Source: Polaribacter sp. NJDZ03 (lineage in GTDB: Bacteria; Bacteroidota; Bacteroidia; Flavobacteriales; Flavobacteriaceae). From it: 64,000 nucleotides of DNA. Of the stretch, positions 25,268-34,646 are shown piece by piece. Location of the stretch: assembly GCF_019263805.1 (NCBI RefSeq), contig NZ_CP079195.1:1591001-1655000 (forward strand), written 5' to 3'. The notes beneath the pieces are model-generated. The model worked only from the letters and a program-made list of their open reading frames with translations, searched no databases and was not told the DNA's origin. A program made the position numbers and the translations under genes. How positions within the stretch are numbered: the stretch's first letter is position 1; every line of letters begins with the position of its first letter.

Positions 25268-26230
25268 TTACTTGCCCACTATATCAGCAACAATCTTTTT
25301 TGCATGAATTCTAGAGTTTTCTATAAACCATTTATGCGTATCCATACCTCCACAAACTACACCCGCTAAATAGACACCACTAACATTGGTTTCCATAGTT
25401 TCATCATTATAAGTAGGAATTTTACTATTATCATTAGAAAAAGTAATTCCTATTTTATTTAAAAGAATAAAATTTGGTTTGTAACCGGTTAGTGCCAAAA
25501 CAAAATCGTTTTGTAAGGTTTCCACCCCTTTTTCAGTTTGAATAACAACCGTCTCTTTTGTTATTTCCTTAACGTTGCTATTATAATATACTTTAATACT
25601 TCCCTCTTCTATTCTGTTAATAATATCTGGTTTTACCCAATATTTTACACGATGCCCTACTTCTGCACCTCTAATAACCATAGTAACTTCTGCTCCTTTT
25701 CTATAACACTCTAAAGCAGCATCTACAGATGAGTTACTAGCGCCAATAACAACTACTTTTTGTCCAGAATAAAAGTGTGGATCATTATAATAATGCGAAA
25801 CTTTTGGCAAGTCTTCTCCAGGAATTTCTAATGTATTAGGAAGATCATAAAAACCTGTTGCAATTACAATATTTGTAGACTTATAGCTATTTTTTTCTGA
25901 AACAACAGTAAACTTGTTTTCTACTTTAGAAATAGAAATTACTTTTTCAAACAGCTTAATATTTAATTTATTTGAAGAAGCAATTCTTCTATAATATTCT
26001 AAAGCTTCACTTCTTCTTGGCTTATTTTCTTTACTAATAAAAGGAATTTCATCTATTTCTAACTTTTCTGAAGAAGAGAAAAACTGCATATTTACGGGAT
26101 AATTGTATAAAGAATTTACAATAGGTCCTTTTTCTAAAATAACATAACTTAAGCCTTTTTTTTCAGCTTCCAGTCCGCAAGCAATACCAATAGGACCTCC
26201 TCCAATAATAACAATATCAAAATTTTTCAT
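25268..26230 (-). CDS. ypdA: YpdA-like FAD/NAD(P) oxidoreductase
   Basis: The 320-residue protein (ATG 26230, MKNFDIVIIGGG) has an N-terminal FAD motif GGGPIGIACGLEAEKKG, a family block NMQFFSSSEKLEI, a second dinucleotide motif VVIGASNSSVDAALECYRKG and a C-terminal YLAGVVCGGMDTHKWFIENSR. These fit the YpdA group, putative bacillithiol disulfide reductases; some Bacteroidetes make bacillithiol. It has no CxxC redox pair, as in YpdA. The role in bacillithiol recycling is from family knowledge; the substrate here is inferred. Confidence 0.85.
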   Translation of the reverse strand: MKNFDIVIIGGGPIGIACGLEAEKKGLSYVILEKGPIVNSLYNYPVNMQFFSSSEKLEIDEIPFISKENKPRRSEALEYYRRIASSNKLNIKLFEKVISISKVENKFTVVSEKNSYKSTNIVIATGFYDLPNTLEIPGEDLPKVSHYYNDPHFYSGQKVVVIGASNSSVDAALECYRKGAEVTMVIRGAEVGHRVKYWVKPDIINRIEEGSIKVYYNSNVKEITKETVVIQTEKGVETLQNDFVLALTGYKPNFILLNKIGITFSNDNSKIPTYNDETMETNVSGVYLAGVVCGGMDTHKWFIENSRIHAKKIVADIVGK

Positions 26231-26384
26231 AAAATACACGCTTCTTATTTACTATAATAAACTCTTTTTAAACCAATTAAACCCCCTCTTTTTTACATCT
26301 ATAACAACTACTTTTCATATAACAGCAAATCATTATTTTATAAGTACATTTTCACCTTTCTACACCAACGCTTTTATAAAACCG

Positions 26385-26463
26385 TTATGTTGCATTGCTA
26401 CAAAAACTAGACCAATATATAAGTTGTTTTCTCTAGCCAGAACAACATCTAAATGCAACATAA
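26385..26463. other. Structured non-coding stretch (long hairpin)
   Basis: TTATGTTGCATT at 26385-26396 is exactly complementary to AATGCAACATAA at 26452-26463. Inside, GTTGTT near 26423 can pair with AACAAC near 26441. The 79-nt branched hairpin lies in a 740-bp gene-free gap. It may be a small RNA or the remains of a repeat. The rest of 26240-26700 shows no gene. Confidence 0.4.
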
Positions 26464-26706
26464 AACTTATTGCTACACCAATCTTATATGTACTTATAGC
26501 AAAACACCTTACAACATAAAAAGCTGCCTTTGCCTTTATTAGAAGCTATCTATTTAATTTATTTTTTTACTGATACACTCTTTTTGCAGACATCATATAC
26601 TAAGAAATAAAAAGGATTGTATTTCTAATATAATTATAGTTGTTTTAAACGATGTTAAAAATACTTATTTAGTACGAAATTTAGCAACAACCCTTACAAA
26701 TATTTT

Positions 26707-26873
26707 GCGTTAGGGGTTGCAGTGGAAATCCTTTTTTTATTATAATAACATTGCGAGGAACGAAGCAATCTGTTTTTAGAAAGGTAAGATTGCTGCAGAA
26801 AGCAAAAAACTTTCTTATAAATAACAAGTTAAAAAAAGATTGTAGCGTAAAACCCGACCTTTAGGTAACGCCC
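26707..26873. repeat. 3'-end structured element with another repeat nested in its loop
   Basis: The left half (GCGTTAGGGGTTGC, then AATCCTTTTTTT) pairs with the right half (AAAAAAAGATTGTAGCG, AACCCG, TAACGCCC). In the loop sits a family C segment, ATTGCGAGGAACGAAGCAATC at 26750-26770, continued by an inverted AAGATTGCT. The compound element follows the rpmE2 terminator on the minus strand. Confidence 0.65.
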
Positions 26874-26925
26874 AAATTATTAAAATTATAAATAAATTAA
26901 TAGAAATTAAGTTGAAGGCAAATAA

Positions 26926-26955
26926 AAAACTCCAACAAATAAATGTTGGAGTTTT
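26926..26955 (-). terminator. Terminator of rpmE2
   Basis: AAAACTCCAACA at 26926-26937 pairs with TGTTGGAGTTTT at 26944-26955, with further A residues on the left that give a T-run on the minus strand. Confidence 0.85.
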
Positions 26956-26980
26956 AAATATATTGAAAATTCTAAAAGAA

Positions 26981-27235
26981 TTACTCTTTTTTGAATTTTG
27001 CGTATTTCGTTTTAAATTTATCGATACGACCTGCAGCATCAATAAGTTTAGATTTACCAGTGTAAAAAGGGTGAGATGTTCTAGAGATCTCTAATTTTAC
27101 TAAAGGATACTCAACACCATCAACTTCTAACGTTTCTTTAGTGTCTACTGTAGAACGTGTTAAAAATACATCTTCATTAGACATGTCTTTAAAAGCTACC
27201 ATTCTGTAATTTTCTGGATGAATTCCTTTTCTCAT
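26981..27235 (-). CDS. rpmE2: 50S ribosomal protein L31 type B
   Basis: The 84-residue protein begins [19 protein letters not shown] and contains [23 protein letters not shown], the pattern of L31 type B. The zinc-binding cysteines of ordinary L31 (CxxC) are absent, as expected for the zinc-free paralogue. It has its own promoter and terminator. Confidence 0.96.
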   Translation of the reverse strand: MRKGIHPENYRMVAFKDMSNEDVFLTRSTVDTKETLEVDGVEYPLVKLEISRTSHPFYTGKSKLIDAAGRIDKFKTKYAKFKKE

Positions 27236-27334
27236 TTTATTATATTTTAATACTTTAATGTTATGTTTGCATGAGTGAAGTTGGTAAAGCTTACTCGATT
27301 CTCTAAATAGTTGTTATTTACTATTTTGAGGATG

Positions 27335-27364
27335 CAAATTTAACTATATTTTTTAATTAACAAA
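27335..27364 (-). promoter_or_regulatory. rpmE2 promoter (Bacteroidetes type)
   Basis: On the minus strand TTTG (27364-27361) and TAAATTTG (27342-27335) are separated by 18 bp, matching the -33 and -7 boxes. The predicted leader is about 90 nt, long enough for autoregulation by a ribosomal protein. Confidence 0.6.
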
Positions 27365-27497
27365 TAAATATTTTGTTTTTATTTGGTCTAACAATCACAT
27401 TCGTTATTTTTACATCAGATTTCGTTGATGAATAGTGGTTTTTCATCACTTTTCTAAAAAGTAAAAAGACTAAAAATAAATATAAAAAATTACAAAA

Positions 27498-28538
27498 ATG
27501 AAAAAGAATACCTTACTTGTTGCATTTTTTGCGTGTTTTCTGCTAATTACATCTTGCTCTGATGTCTATAAATTTAGCTTAGAGCATAAAAAACAAGTCG
27601 CTTTAAATTCTAATATTGAAGTTACTTTAAAAGAGAAAGAAGAGAAAGCTATAAAAAGTGTTCAGTTTTTTGTGAATGGAAATGAGGTTTCTTCAGATGG
27701 AAATACTATTTCTATTAACACAACTGAATTAGGTGTTGGAAAACACCAAGTTTCTGCCTTAGTTTTTTATGCTGAAAAGACAAAAAAGGAAAACAGTTTT
27801 TTTGAAGTTTTAGCAAACAAAGCACCTGTTGTATATGGCTATAAAATTATAAATGAATATCCGCATGATAAAACTGCCTACACACAAGGTTTAGAATATC
27901 ATGATGGTTTTTTGTATGAAACTACAGGACGTAGAGGACAATCTACACTAAGAAAAGTTGAAATTAAAACGGGTAAAGTTTTACAAACAATAGATTTAGA
28001 TAAAAAGTATTTTGGCGAGGGAATGACCATTCTTAACAATAAAATTTACTGGTTAACTTGGCAAGCAAAAAAAGGTTTTGTGTACGACTTAGATACTTTT
28101 AAACAAGAAAAAGAATTTAATTATGATAAAAGTATAGAAGGCTGGGGCTTTACACATAACGGAACTCAATTAATTAAATCTGATGGTACTTCTAAAATTT
28201 GGTTTTTAGATCCGGAAACTTTAAAAGAAGAAAAATCGATTCAAGTGTATACAAACAAATACGCGGTAGCCGATTTAAATGAGCTAGAATTGATTAAAGG
28301 AAAAATCTATGCAAATAAATATCAGCAAAATGCTATTGTTGTTATAAACCCAAAAACTGGGGTTGTAGAAGGTATTGCAAATTTAAAAGGCTTACATGCT
28401 GAAATGGAAAAAACGCAAAAATTGGTTCCTCATGATGAAGTTTTAAATGGTATTGCTTATGATGAAGAGAATAACCGTCTTTTTGTAACAGGTAAACATT
28501 GGGGTAAATTATTTGAAATTGAATTGATTAAAAAATAA
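27498..28538 (+). CDS. Glutaminyl-peptide cyclotransferase-like lipoprotein
   Basis: The 346-residue protein has a lipobox (LLITSC) and an N-terminal Ig-like part (about 30-110, KKQVALNSNIEVTLKEKE). The glutamine cyclotransferase beta-propeller follows: YPHDKTAYTQGLEYHDGFLYETTG, GRRGQSTLRKVEIKTGKVLQ, YFGEGMTILNNKIYWLTW and LNGIAYDEENNRLFVTGKHW. The enzyme turns N-terminal Gln into pyroglutamate on exported proteins; in Bacteroidetes it acts in the periplasm or cell envelope. Confidence 0.92.
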   Translation: MKKNTLLVAFFACFLLITSCSDVYKFSLEHKKQVALNSNIEVTLKEKEEKAIKSVQFFVNGNEVSSDGNTISINTTELGVGKHQVSALVFYAEKTKKENSFFEVLANKAPVVYGYKIINEYPHDKTAYTQGLEYHDGFLYETTGRRGQSTLRKVEIKTGKVLQTIDLDKKYFGEGMTILNNKIYWLTWQAKKGFVYDLDTFKQEKEFNYDKSIEGWGFTHNGTQLIKSDGTSKIWFLDPETLKEEKSIQVYTNKYAVADLNELELIKGKIYANKYQQNAIVVINPKTGVVEGIANLKGLHAEMEKTQKLVPHDEVLNGIAYDEENNRLFVTGKHWGKLFEIELIKK

Positions 28539-28603
28539 TAATTGAGGTATTAAAAAGTTATCACTCTAATACATTTTAATATTTAAAAATAAAAACAAGT
28601 TTT

Positions 28604-28657
28604 ACCACATAGAAACATAGACAACATAGTGCTATGTATACTATGTTTCTATGTGGT
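28604..28657. repeat. Nested perfect hairpin (terminator-like)
   Basis: ACCACATAGAAACATAG at 28604-28620 is exactly complementary to CTATGTTTCTATGTGGT at 28641-28657; inside lies a second hairpin, ACATAG-TG-CTATGT. A T-run follows on the plus strand. It terminates the cyclotransferase transcript and produces a false N-terminal extension of the next reading frame. Confidence 0.8.
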
Positions 28658-28676
28658 GATTTTTTATAAAAACAAC

Positions 28677-30194
28677 ATGAGATACACTATATACCTCTTC
28701 TTAATTATTATTGTTGCTTCTTTAGGTTCTTGTAGAAAAGATTTTGATACAACTCTTAGTTCTGGAAAATTAGAATTCTCTAAAGACACCATTTTTTTAG
28801 ACACTATATTTACAAACATTGGCTCTGCAACGTATAATTTAAAAGTATATAATAGAGGGCAAAATGCCATTACAATTCCAGAAATTAAACTAGAAAACGG
28901 TACAAATTCTAACTACCGATTAAATGTTGATGGAATTCCTGGAAAAGATTTTAAAAACATAGATATTCTTGCTAAAGACAGTATTTTTATTTTTGTAGAA
29001 ACAACTATAAACGCTAGTAATGTTATTAATCCGCTTTACACAGACAAAATTTTATTTGACTCTGGTAGTTCTCAACAAAATGTAGATTTAGTCACTTTAG
29101 TACAAGATGCTAATTTTATTTATCCGGGTAAAGATGCTGTTACTATGAAAATTGATAGCCTAACTTTAAACGGAGAGCCAACCTCTTTAAAAGGCCGGTT
29201 TTTAACAGACACAGAATTAACAATTACAAATATAAAACCAACTGTTATCTACGGCTTTGTAGCAGTACCAGCAAATAAAACATTAACTATAGAAGCCGGA
29301 GCAAAAATTTATTTCCATGATAATTCTGGTTTAATTGTAGATGATAAAGCTACTTTAAAAGTAAACGGAACTTTAACTGAAAAAGTTGTTTTTGAAGGAG
29401 ACCGTTTAGAACATTCTTTTAGTGAAACTGCCGGACAATGGGGTACTATTTGGATGCGTGCAGGAAGTAAAGACAATGAAATAAACCACACTATTATTAA
29501 AAACGGTACAATAGGTATTTTGGTTGATAGTATTGGCACTCCTTCTACCCCAACTTTAAAATTACAAAACACAGAAATCTATAACCATTCTAGTTATGGA
29601 ATTTTAGGTAGAGAAGCAAATATTACAGGTAACAATGTAGTTATTGGCGCTGCAGGTCAGGTTTCTTTAGCTGCAACTATTGGAGGAACCTATAACTTTA
29701 CCCATTCTACATTTGCAAACTACTGGAACAATAGTATACGTCAATTACCTGCTGTTTTAATCAATAATTTTCTTACTTATACCAATGAAACTGGACAAGA
29801 AATTATTGAAACAAGAAATTTACATGCAGCAAATTTTACCAATTGTATTTTTGATGGAAATAACAACATAGAATTTATCTTAGATAAAGTTGATGGAGGC
29901 GGAATATTTAATTATACCGTTAGTAATTCTATGATTAAATTTACTGATAATAATGATGCTTTTAAAGACAATACCGAACTAGATTTTACAAATACTTTTT
30001 ACCAAGACAACATAATAAATGGAAATGCTCATTTTAGAAATACTCAAAAGAGTGATTTTATAATTGGAGAAGAATCTAATGCTATTAACAAAGCAAAAGC
30101 AACTTCTTTTTCTACGGATATTTTAGGTGTTGATAGAACTACAAATCCTGATATTGGTGCTTACCAACACATTACTTTTGATGCGGAAGAGTAA
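28677..30194 (+). CDS. Lipoprotein with right-handed beta-helix
   Basis: The 505-residue protein has a lipobox (ASLGSC). Residues about 30-150 form an Ig-like part (TIFLDTIFTNIGSATYNLKVYN). A beta-helix region follows, with pectate-lyase-like repeats: GAKIYFHDNSGLIVDDKATLKVNG, INHTIIKNGTIGILVDS and IYNHSSYGILGREANITGNN. The C-terminus has DILGVDRTTNPDIGAYQH, common at the end of secreted beta-helix proteins. ATG 28677 gives a proper signal peptide; an earlier ATG at 28629 lies in the hairpin. Function unknown, probably a surface adhesin or polysaccharide-related protein. Confidence 0.8.
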   Translation: MRYTIYLFLIIIVASLGSCRKDFDTTLSSGKLEFSKDTIFLDTIFTNIGSATYNLKVYNRGQNAITIPEIKLENGTNSNYRLNVDGIPGKDFKNIDILAKDSIFIFVETTINASNVINPLYTDKILFDSGSSQQNVDLVTLVQDANFIYPGKDAVTMKIDSLTLNGEPTSLKGRFLTDTELTITNIKPTVIYGFVAVPANKTLTIEAGAKIYFHDNSGLIVDDKATLKVNGTLTEKVVFEGDRLEHSFSETAGQWGTIWMRAGSKDNEINHTIIKNGTIGILVDSIGTPSTPTLKLQNTEIYNHSSYGILGREANITGNNVVIGAAGQVSLAATIGGTYNFTHSTFANYWNNSIRQLPAVLINNFLTYTNETGQEIIETRNLHAANFTNCIFDGNNNIEFILDKVDGGGIFNYTVSNSMIKFTDNNDAFKDNTELDFTNTFYQDNIINGNAHFRNTQKSDFIIGEESNAINKAKATSFSTDILGVDRTTNPDIGAYQHITFDAEE

Positions 30195-30466
30195 ATATTT
30201 CTGCTATTAGGTGAAATTAACCTTTATGAGATTATAGTATCCTCTAAATATATTGAATTATAAGTTTCTACCTTTACAGGAATTACTTAAATAATTTATT
30301 TATAAGCCCTACTCGTTACTTCTAATTAAAAAACACAGATAAACCTTAATGTTTTTTAAAACCCTTGGAGATCTAAATTAAACTACTGCAGGTTTCATTT
30401 GTAATGATTTTGAGTTTAAATGTTTGAAAAAATGAGTAAATTGCTCGTTCAAATTTTTTTATTGAA

Positions 30467-31147
30467 ATGAAAAACATTGTAATTACAGGTACAAGCAGAG
30501 GAATTGGTTTTGAACTCGCAAAACAATTTGCAGAAAGCGGACATAATGTGTTGGCCTTATCTAGAAACACAAAACCACTGTCTGAGGTTAATCATAAAAA
30601 TATCACTTTACTTTCTGTTGATTTATCTGTGAATTCAGATTTAGAAAAGGTAACCGATTATATTAAAAATAATTGGAAACAAGTTGATATTTTAATCAAT
30701 AACGCTGGTAAATTAATCAACAAACCTTTTACAGATTTATCTTCGGATGATTTCTTAGAAGTCTACAAAGTAAATGTTTTTGCTGTTGCAGAGATCACAA
30801 AATTAATGATTCCGTTTATGCAAAAAGGAAGTCATGTAGTTACTATAAGCTCTATGGGCGGAATTCAAGGAAGTATAAAATTCCCAGGATTAGCAGCATA
30901 TTCATCTGCCAAAGGCGCAGTAATTACGCTATCTGAATTATTGGCAGAAGAATATAAAGACCAACAAATAGCTTTTAATGTTCTGGCTTTAGGAGCTGTA
31001 CAAACAGAAATGCTAGAAGAAGCTTTCCCTGGGTATGAAGCACCTACATCTGCCTCAGAAATGGCTAATTATATTTTTGATTTCTCTTTAACTGGAAATA
31101 AATTTTATAACGGAAGAGTATTACAAGTTTCAACAACAACGCCGTAA
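30467..31147 (+). CDS. SDR-family oxidoreductase
   Basis: The 226-residue protein has the nucleotide motif TGTSRGIGFELA, NNAG in the middle, the catalytic Ser in TISSMGG and an intact Tyr/Lys pair in AAYSSAKGAV. This is a standard classical SDR, unlike the one at 6658. The substrate is unknown. A SprT-like gene follows after 13 bp, so they are co-transcribed. The 272 bp before this gene (30195-30466) show no gene or clear repeat. Confidence 0.9.
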   Translation: MKNIVITGTSRGIGFELAKQFAESGHNVLALSRNTKPLSEVNHKNITLLSVDLSVNSDLEKVTDYIKNNWKQVDILINNAGKLINKPFTDLSSDDFLEVYKVNVFAVAEITKLMIPFMQKGSHVVTISSMGGIQGSIKFPGLAAYSSAKGAVITLSELLAEEYKDQQIAFNVLALGAVQTEMLEEAFPGYEAPTSASEMANYIFDFSLTGNKFYNGRVLQVSTTTP

Positions 31148-31160
31148 GCAATCTTAAAAA

Positions 31161-31757
31161 TTGAATTCAAATTATCAAAATTTCGTTCCTTTAAAAGCAA
31201 TTCCGTTTATAGAATTTCTAATAAACGAGCATTCTTTTACGCTAAAAATTGTAAACCAGAGAGAAACGAAACATGGTGATTTTAGGCAATTACCAGACGG
31301 AAGATTTCAAATTACAGTAAATAATAACCTTAATAAATATCAGTTTTTACTTACGCTAGTGCATGAAATTGCACATCATGTTACGCATCAAAAATTTGGA
31401 CGCGTGCAGCCTCATGGTAAAGAATGGAAAATGGTTTTTCAGCATTTAATGCTGCCTTTTTTACGTCCAGAAATTTACCCTATAGAAATGCTACCTTTTT
31501 TAGCAAGATATTTTAAAAACCCTAAAGCAAGCACAGATACAGATGCCGATTTATCTTTAGCGCTAAGAGGAAATGTAGCAGAAACTGGCAAGCACTTTAT
31601 TTTTGACATCCCTTTTGGGAGTTTATTTGTATTTAAAAACACCATCTACAAAAGAGGAAACAAACGTAGAACCCGATATGAATGCATGAATATGAGCAAT
31701 AAAAAAGTATATCTATTCAACCAAAATGTAGAAATAGAGTTTTACAAAAACGGTTAG
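31161..31757 (+). CDS. SprT-like zinc metallopeptidase-domain protein
   Basis: The 198-residue protein has the zincin motif VHEIAHHVTH (HExxH), a third ligand candidate in QPHGKEWK and a C-terminal part like SprT proteins (RRTRYECMNMSNKKVYLFN). The start is most likely TTG 31161; there is no ATG before the conserved region. SprT-like proteins are related to the Spartan protease of DNA-protein crosslink repair, but the bacterial role is not established. The second zinc-ribbon of some SprT proteins is reduced here (one Cys visible). Confidence 0.82.
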   Translation: MNSNYQNFVPLKAIPFIEFLINEHSFTLKIVNQRETKHGDFRQLPDGRFQITVNNNLNKYQFLLTLVHEIAHHVTHQKFGRVQPHGKEWKMVFQHLMLPFLRPEIYPIEMLPFLARYFKNPKASTDTDADLSLALRGNVAETGKHFIFDIPFGSLFVFKNTIYKRGNKRRTRYECMNMSNKKVYLFNQNVEIEFYKNG

Positions 31758-31821
31758 AGTTTATTTAACCTAATAACATCAATTATAGAGTAATTCGTTT
31801 AACAAATGAGATTATCTAACA

Positions 31822-31935
31822 AGTGATTTTTTTGTCAATCTGAATTTATTTCAGATTCTTATGAATATTGAATATAGATACGTTAAGATACTGAAACAAG
31901 TTCAGTATGACAATATTCAAAACTTTTAGAAAGCT
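31822..31935. repeat. Dispersed structured repeat, family A, copy 2
   Basis: The inner core (GTCAATCTGAATTTATTTC, CAGATTCTTATGAA, ATACTGAAACAAGTTCAG, ATGACA) matches the copies at 3330 and 52001. The outer arms are weaker than in the other copies. It sits between converging genes. Confidence 0.8.
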
Positions 31936-31944
31936 CCTTAAAGC

Positions 31945-33429
31945 TTATCTTTCTCTTTTAATAAACAACGTATCTAAGTCCATTTCTTTTTGCAACCAAG
32001 TACGTAATTTCTTTTCTTTTACACGAATAATAGTATCAGACACTTTTAAATTCCATTTTACTGTTGCCGTAGGAATGGTATCTATATTTATAAAATCTTT
32101 AGAAAATAAAACTTTAGAAAACCCTATTTCTTCTATTTCACTATATAGAATTTTTGCCTCTTTAGAAATTCTACTAAAAGCAATTGCTTTTTTATCATTT
32201 TGAAGCGCATCATCTTCAATCCTTATATTTAAACCAGAAATGATACCTTCTAGCTCAATAATCTTATCTTCAAGTTCTTGTATTCGCTTTTTACTTTCAT
32301 TCAACTCTTCTCTTTTTTCTGTATACGCTGTAGTAATTAATTCGAAACTCTTAGTATCACTTCCTTTAATATTAATTTTCACTTCTTTTAAGCGATCATA
32401 TCTCGGATCATTAATCAAACTGCTTTCTAACATGTTTTTCTCTACAGCAGTTACTTCGTTAAAGAAATTTAGCTTTAAAACCTTAGTATCAAAATCATAA
32501 TCTTCATCAATTAATTGATAGTTATCAATGGTCATTACCTCATTTTTAACAAACGTTTTTAACTGTGCATTTACCCTACTTTCTTCTAAGGCATGTAAAA
32601 AAGTGTAAACAGCAGGAATCATAACAGCAATACCTACTACCGTTGCAATAGTAGCATATCGTTTTCTTCTTGCTGCATTCGCATATTTATGCATTGGAAA
32701 ACTTAACAGTTTTAATACAATAAATGTTGCCAAAGCAATAAAAATGGTATTAATTGTAAACAAATACATGGCTCCTAAAGCATAGGTAAAACCAACAGTA
32801 TCTCCAGAAAAACCTTTTGCTAAACCAAACCCTGCAGTACACAAAGGCGGCATTAATGCAGTAGCAATAGCAACTCCAAAAATAACAGAAGCTACCGTTC
32901 CCTTTTTTGTTCTTGCAACCATTAAAGCCAAACCACCAAAAAAGGCAATTAATACATCTCTAATATCTGGTTTTGTTCTCCCTAACAATTCGGATGTATC
33001 TTCACTTAATGGAAAGAAATAGAAAAAAACAAATGAAGCAAGTAAACTTAAAGTAATCATCGTTGCCAAACTGACTAATGATTTTTTAAACACCTCAATA
33101 TCATTAATTGCAAAAGCGCTTCCTATTCCCAAAATAGGCCCCATTAAGGGCGATATTAACATGGCACCGATAACAACTGCTGTAGAGTTAGCATTTAATC
33201 CTATAGAAGCCACAAAGACCGCAAAAATAAGAATCCAAGCAGTAGCACCCTTAAAAGGTATATCTGCTTTAATAGCCTCCATGGTAGCTTCATGGTCTGT
33301 ATCGTGTCTAAAATCTAAAAGTTCTATTAAATATTTTCTGATACTAAAGAGCAAACCTCTAGCTTCATCTTTCATTCCTTGCTTAGATTGATCTACCTTT
33401 TCCTCAACTACCTTATTTTCTTCTTCCAT
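31945..33429 (-). CDS. DUF389 membrane protein
   Basis: The 494-residue protein (ATG 33429) has five or six membrane helices in its N-terminal half. These include the family block STAVVIGAMLISPLMGPILGIG and the stretch FGVAIATALMPPLCTAGFGL. The C-terminal half is soluble, with a coiled coil (SKKRIQELEDKIIELEGII) and a beta-rich end. DUF389 proteins are conserved in bacteria and archaea with unknown function, possibly transporters. The large soluble tail is typical of the Bacteroidetes version. Confidence 0.88.
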   Translation of the reverse strand: MEEENKVVEEKVDQSKQGMKDEARGLLFSIRKYLIELLDFRHDTDHEATMEAIKADIPFKGATAWILIFAVFVASIGLNANSTAVVIGAMLISPLMGPILGIGSAFAINDIEVFKKSLVSLATMITLSLLASFVFFYFFPLSEDTSELLGRTKPDIRDVLIAFFGGLALMVARTKKGTVASVIFGVAIATALMPPLCTAGFGLAKGFSGDTVGFTYALGAMYLFTINTIFIALATFIVLKLLSFPMHKYANAARRKRYATIATVVGIAVMIPAVYTFLHALEESRVNAQLKTFVKNEVMTIDNYQLIDEDYDFDTKVLKLNFFNEVTAVEKNMLESSLINDPRYDRLKEVKINIKGSDTKSFELITTAYTEKREELNESKKRIQELEDKIIELEGIISGLNIRIEDDALQNDKKAIAFSRISKEAKILYSEIEEIGFSKVLFSKDFINIDTIPTATVKWNLKVSDTIIRVKEKKLRTWLQKEMDLDTLFIKRER

Positions 33430-33510
33430 CAAAATTAAGTTTCTTATTAACTTGGGAAAGATACAAAAATTTAAAATTGACAATTAAACAGCCCCTAACT
33501 TTTTTTGCAT

Positions 33511-33540
33511 AAAAAAAGCTTCACATTTCTGTGAAGCTTT
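33511..33540 (-). terminator. Terminator after the tRNA-Lys pair
   Basis: AAAGCTTCACA at 33515-33525 pairs with TGTGAAGCTTT at 33530-33540, and seven A residues at 33511-33517 give a T-run on the minus strand. Confidence 0.85.
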
Positions 33541-33550
33541 TAATTTAATG

Positions 33551-33623
33551 TGACCGGGCTGGGGCTCGAACCCAGGACCCTCTCCTTAAAAGGGAGATGC
33601 TCTACCAACTGAGCTACCAGGTC
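33551..33623 (-). tRNA. tRNA-Lys (UUU)
   Basis: The minus strand reads GACCTGGTAGCTCAGTTGG, then the anticodon arm CTCCC-TTTTAAG-GAGAG with anticodon TTT, then GGTTCGAGCCCC and a matching 3' acceptor strand ending GGTCA. CCA is not encoded. It is identical to the second copy at 33742. Confidence 0.97.
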
Positions 33624-33741
33624 ATTTATTTTATCTTAATGACTAAAAGATACGCTTAATTAAAATTCGAAAAACAACGCTTCTCGATGCAATTACTTTA
33701 ATAAAAAAACTTCAAAATATTTATGAAATTTTTAAATTTTG

Positions 33742-33814
33742 TGACCGGGCTGGGGCTCGAACCCAGGACCCTCTCCTTAAAAGGGAGATGCTCTACCAAC
33801 TGAGCTACCAGGTC
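33742..33814 (-). tRNA. tRNA-Lys (UUU), second copy
   Basis: It has the same 73 bases as 33551-33623, 118 bp upstream in the transcription direction. The spacer is AT-rich without a terminator, so the two are probably processed from one transcript. Confidence 0.97.
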
Positions 33815-33869
33815 GTTTATTTCCTTTTAAGCGGCTGCAAAGATATACTTTATTTTAGATAAAACAAAT

Positions 33870-34643
33870 CTATTTATATTTTTTTTCATTTAAATATGCT
33901 TCTCTTACTTTTTTAAATAAATTAGAAGAATACACAAAACTCACAACCGCCTCATTGTCAGTTTTAAAAATATCTTCACTAGTACCTTGCCATGCTTTTT
34001 GACCTTCTTTTAAAAAAATTATTTTTTCTCCAATTTCCATTACAGAATTCATGTCATGTGTATTAATTACGGTTGTAATTTTATATTCATCTGTAATTTC
34101 TTGAATTAAATTATCAATTACAATTGATGTTCTTGGGTCTAAACCAGAATTTGGTTCATCGCAAAAAAGGTATTTAGGGTTCATAACAATTGCTCTTGCA
34201 ATGGCAACTCTTTTTTGCATTCCCCCAGATAATTCTGCTGGCAGCTTTTTATTAGAATTTTCTAAATTAACTCTATTTAAAACAAAATTTACACGCTCTA
34301 ACATTTCTGCTTGAGATTGACTGGTAAACATTTTTAAAGGAAACATCACATTATCTTCTACAGATTGAGAATCAAAAAGCGCACTTCCTTGAAAAACCAT
34401 ACCAATTTCTTGCCTCCATTGCTGTTTCTCTTTTTCTGTAAATTGAGTATTTATTCTACCATCAAAAGAAATAGTACCTTCTTCTGGTGTATGTAAGCCT
34501 ATTAAAGACTTTATAAACACTGTTTTACCAGAACCACTTTCTCCAATGATTAAACTAGTTTCTCCTGGTAGAAAAGTGGCAGAAATACCTTTTAATATTT
34601 TTGCTTCTCCAAAACCTTTGTGTATATTATTTACTTCAATCAT
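33870..34643 (-). CDS. ABC transporter ATP-binding protein, MlaF type
   Basis: The 257-residue ATPase has Walker A GESGSGKT, signature LSGGMQKR, Walker B YLFCDEPNSGLDP and the switch histidine in NTHDMNS. It follows the MlaE-type permease gene by 3 bp, which places it in the Mla/Mce phospholipid transport system that keeps outer-membrane lipid asymmetry. The substrate-binding MlaD-like component is not in the window; it may be elsewhere. Confidence 0.93.
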   Translation of the reverse strand: MIEVNNIHKGFGEAKILKGISATFLPGETSLIIGESGSGKTVFIKSLIGLHTPEEGTISFDGRINTQFTEKEKQQWRQEIGMVFQGSALFDSQSVEDNVMFPLKMFTSQSQAEMLERVNFVLNRVNLENSNKKLPAELSGGMQKRVAIARAIVMNPKYLFCDEPNSGLDPRTSIVIDNLIQEITDEYKITTVINTHDMNSVMEIGEKIIFLKEGQKAWQGTSEDIFKTDNEAVVSFVYSSNLFKKVREAYLNEKKYK

Positions 34644-34646
34644 ATT

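Noticed and set aside
33551..33814. Tandem tRNA-Lys genes as a possible attachment site of an integrated element
   Set aside because: Flanking genes are housekeeping (Mla transporter, DUF389), no integrase is present, and the two genes are simply identical full copies.
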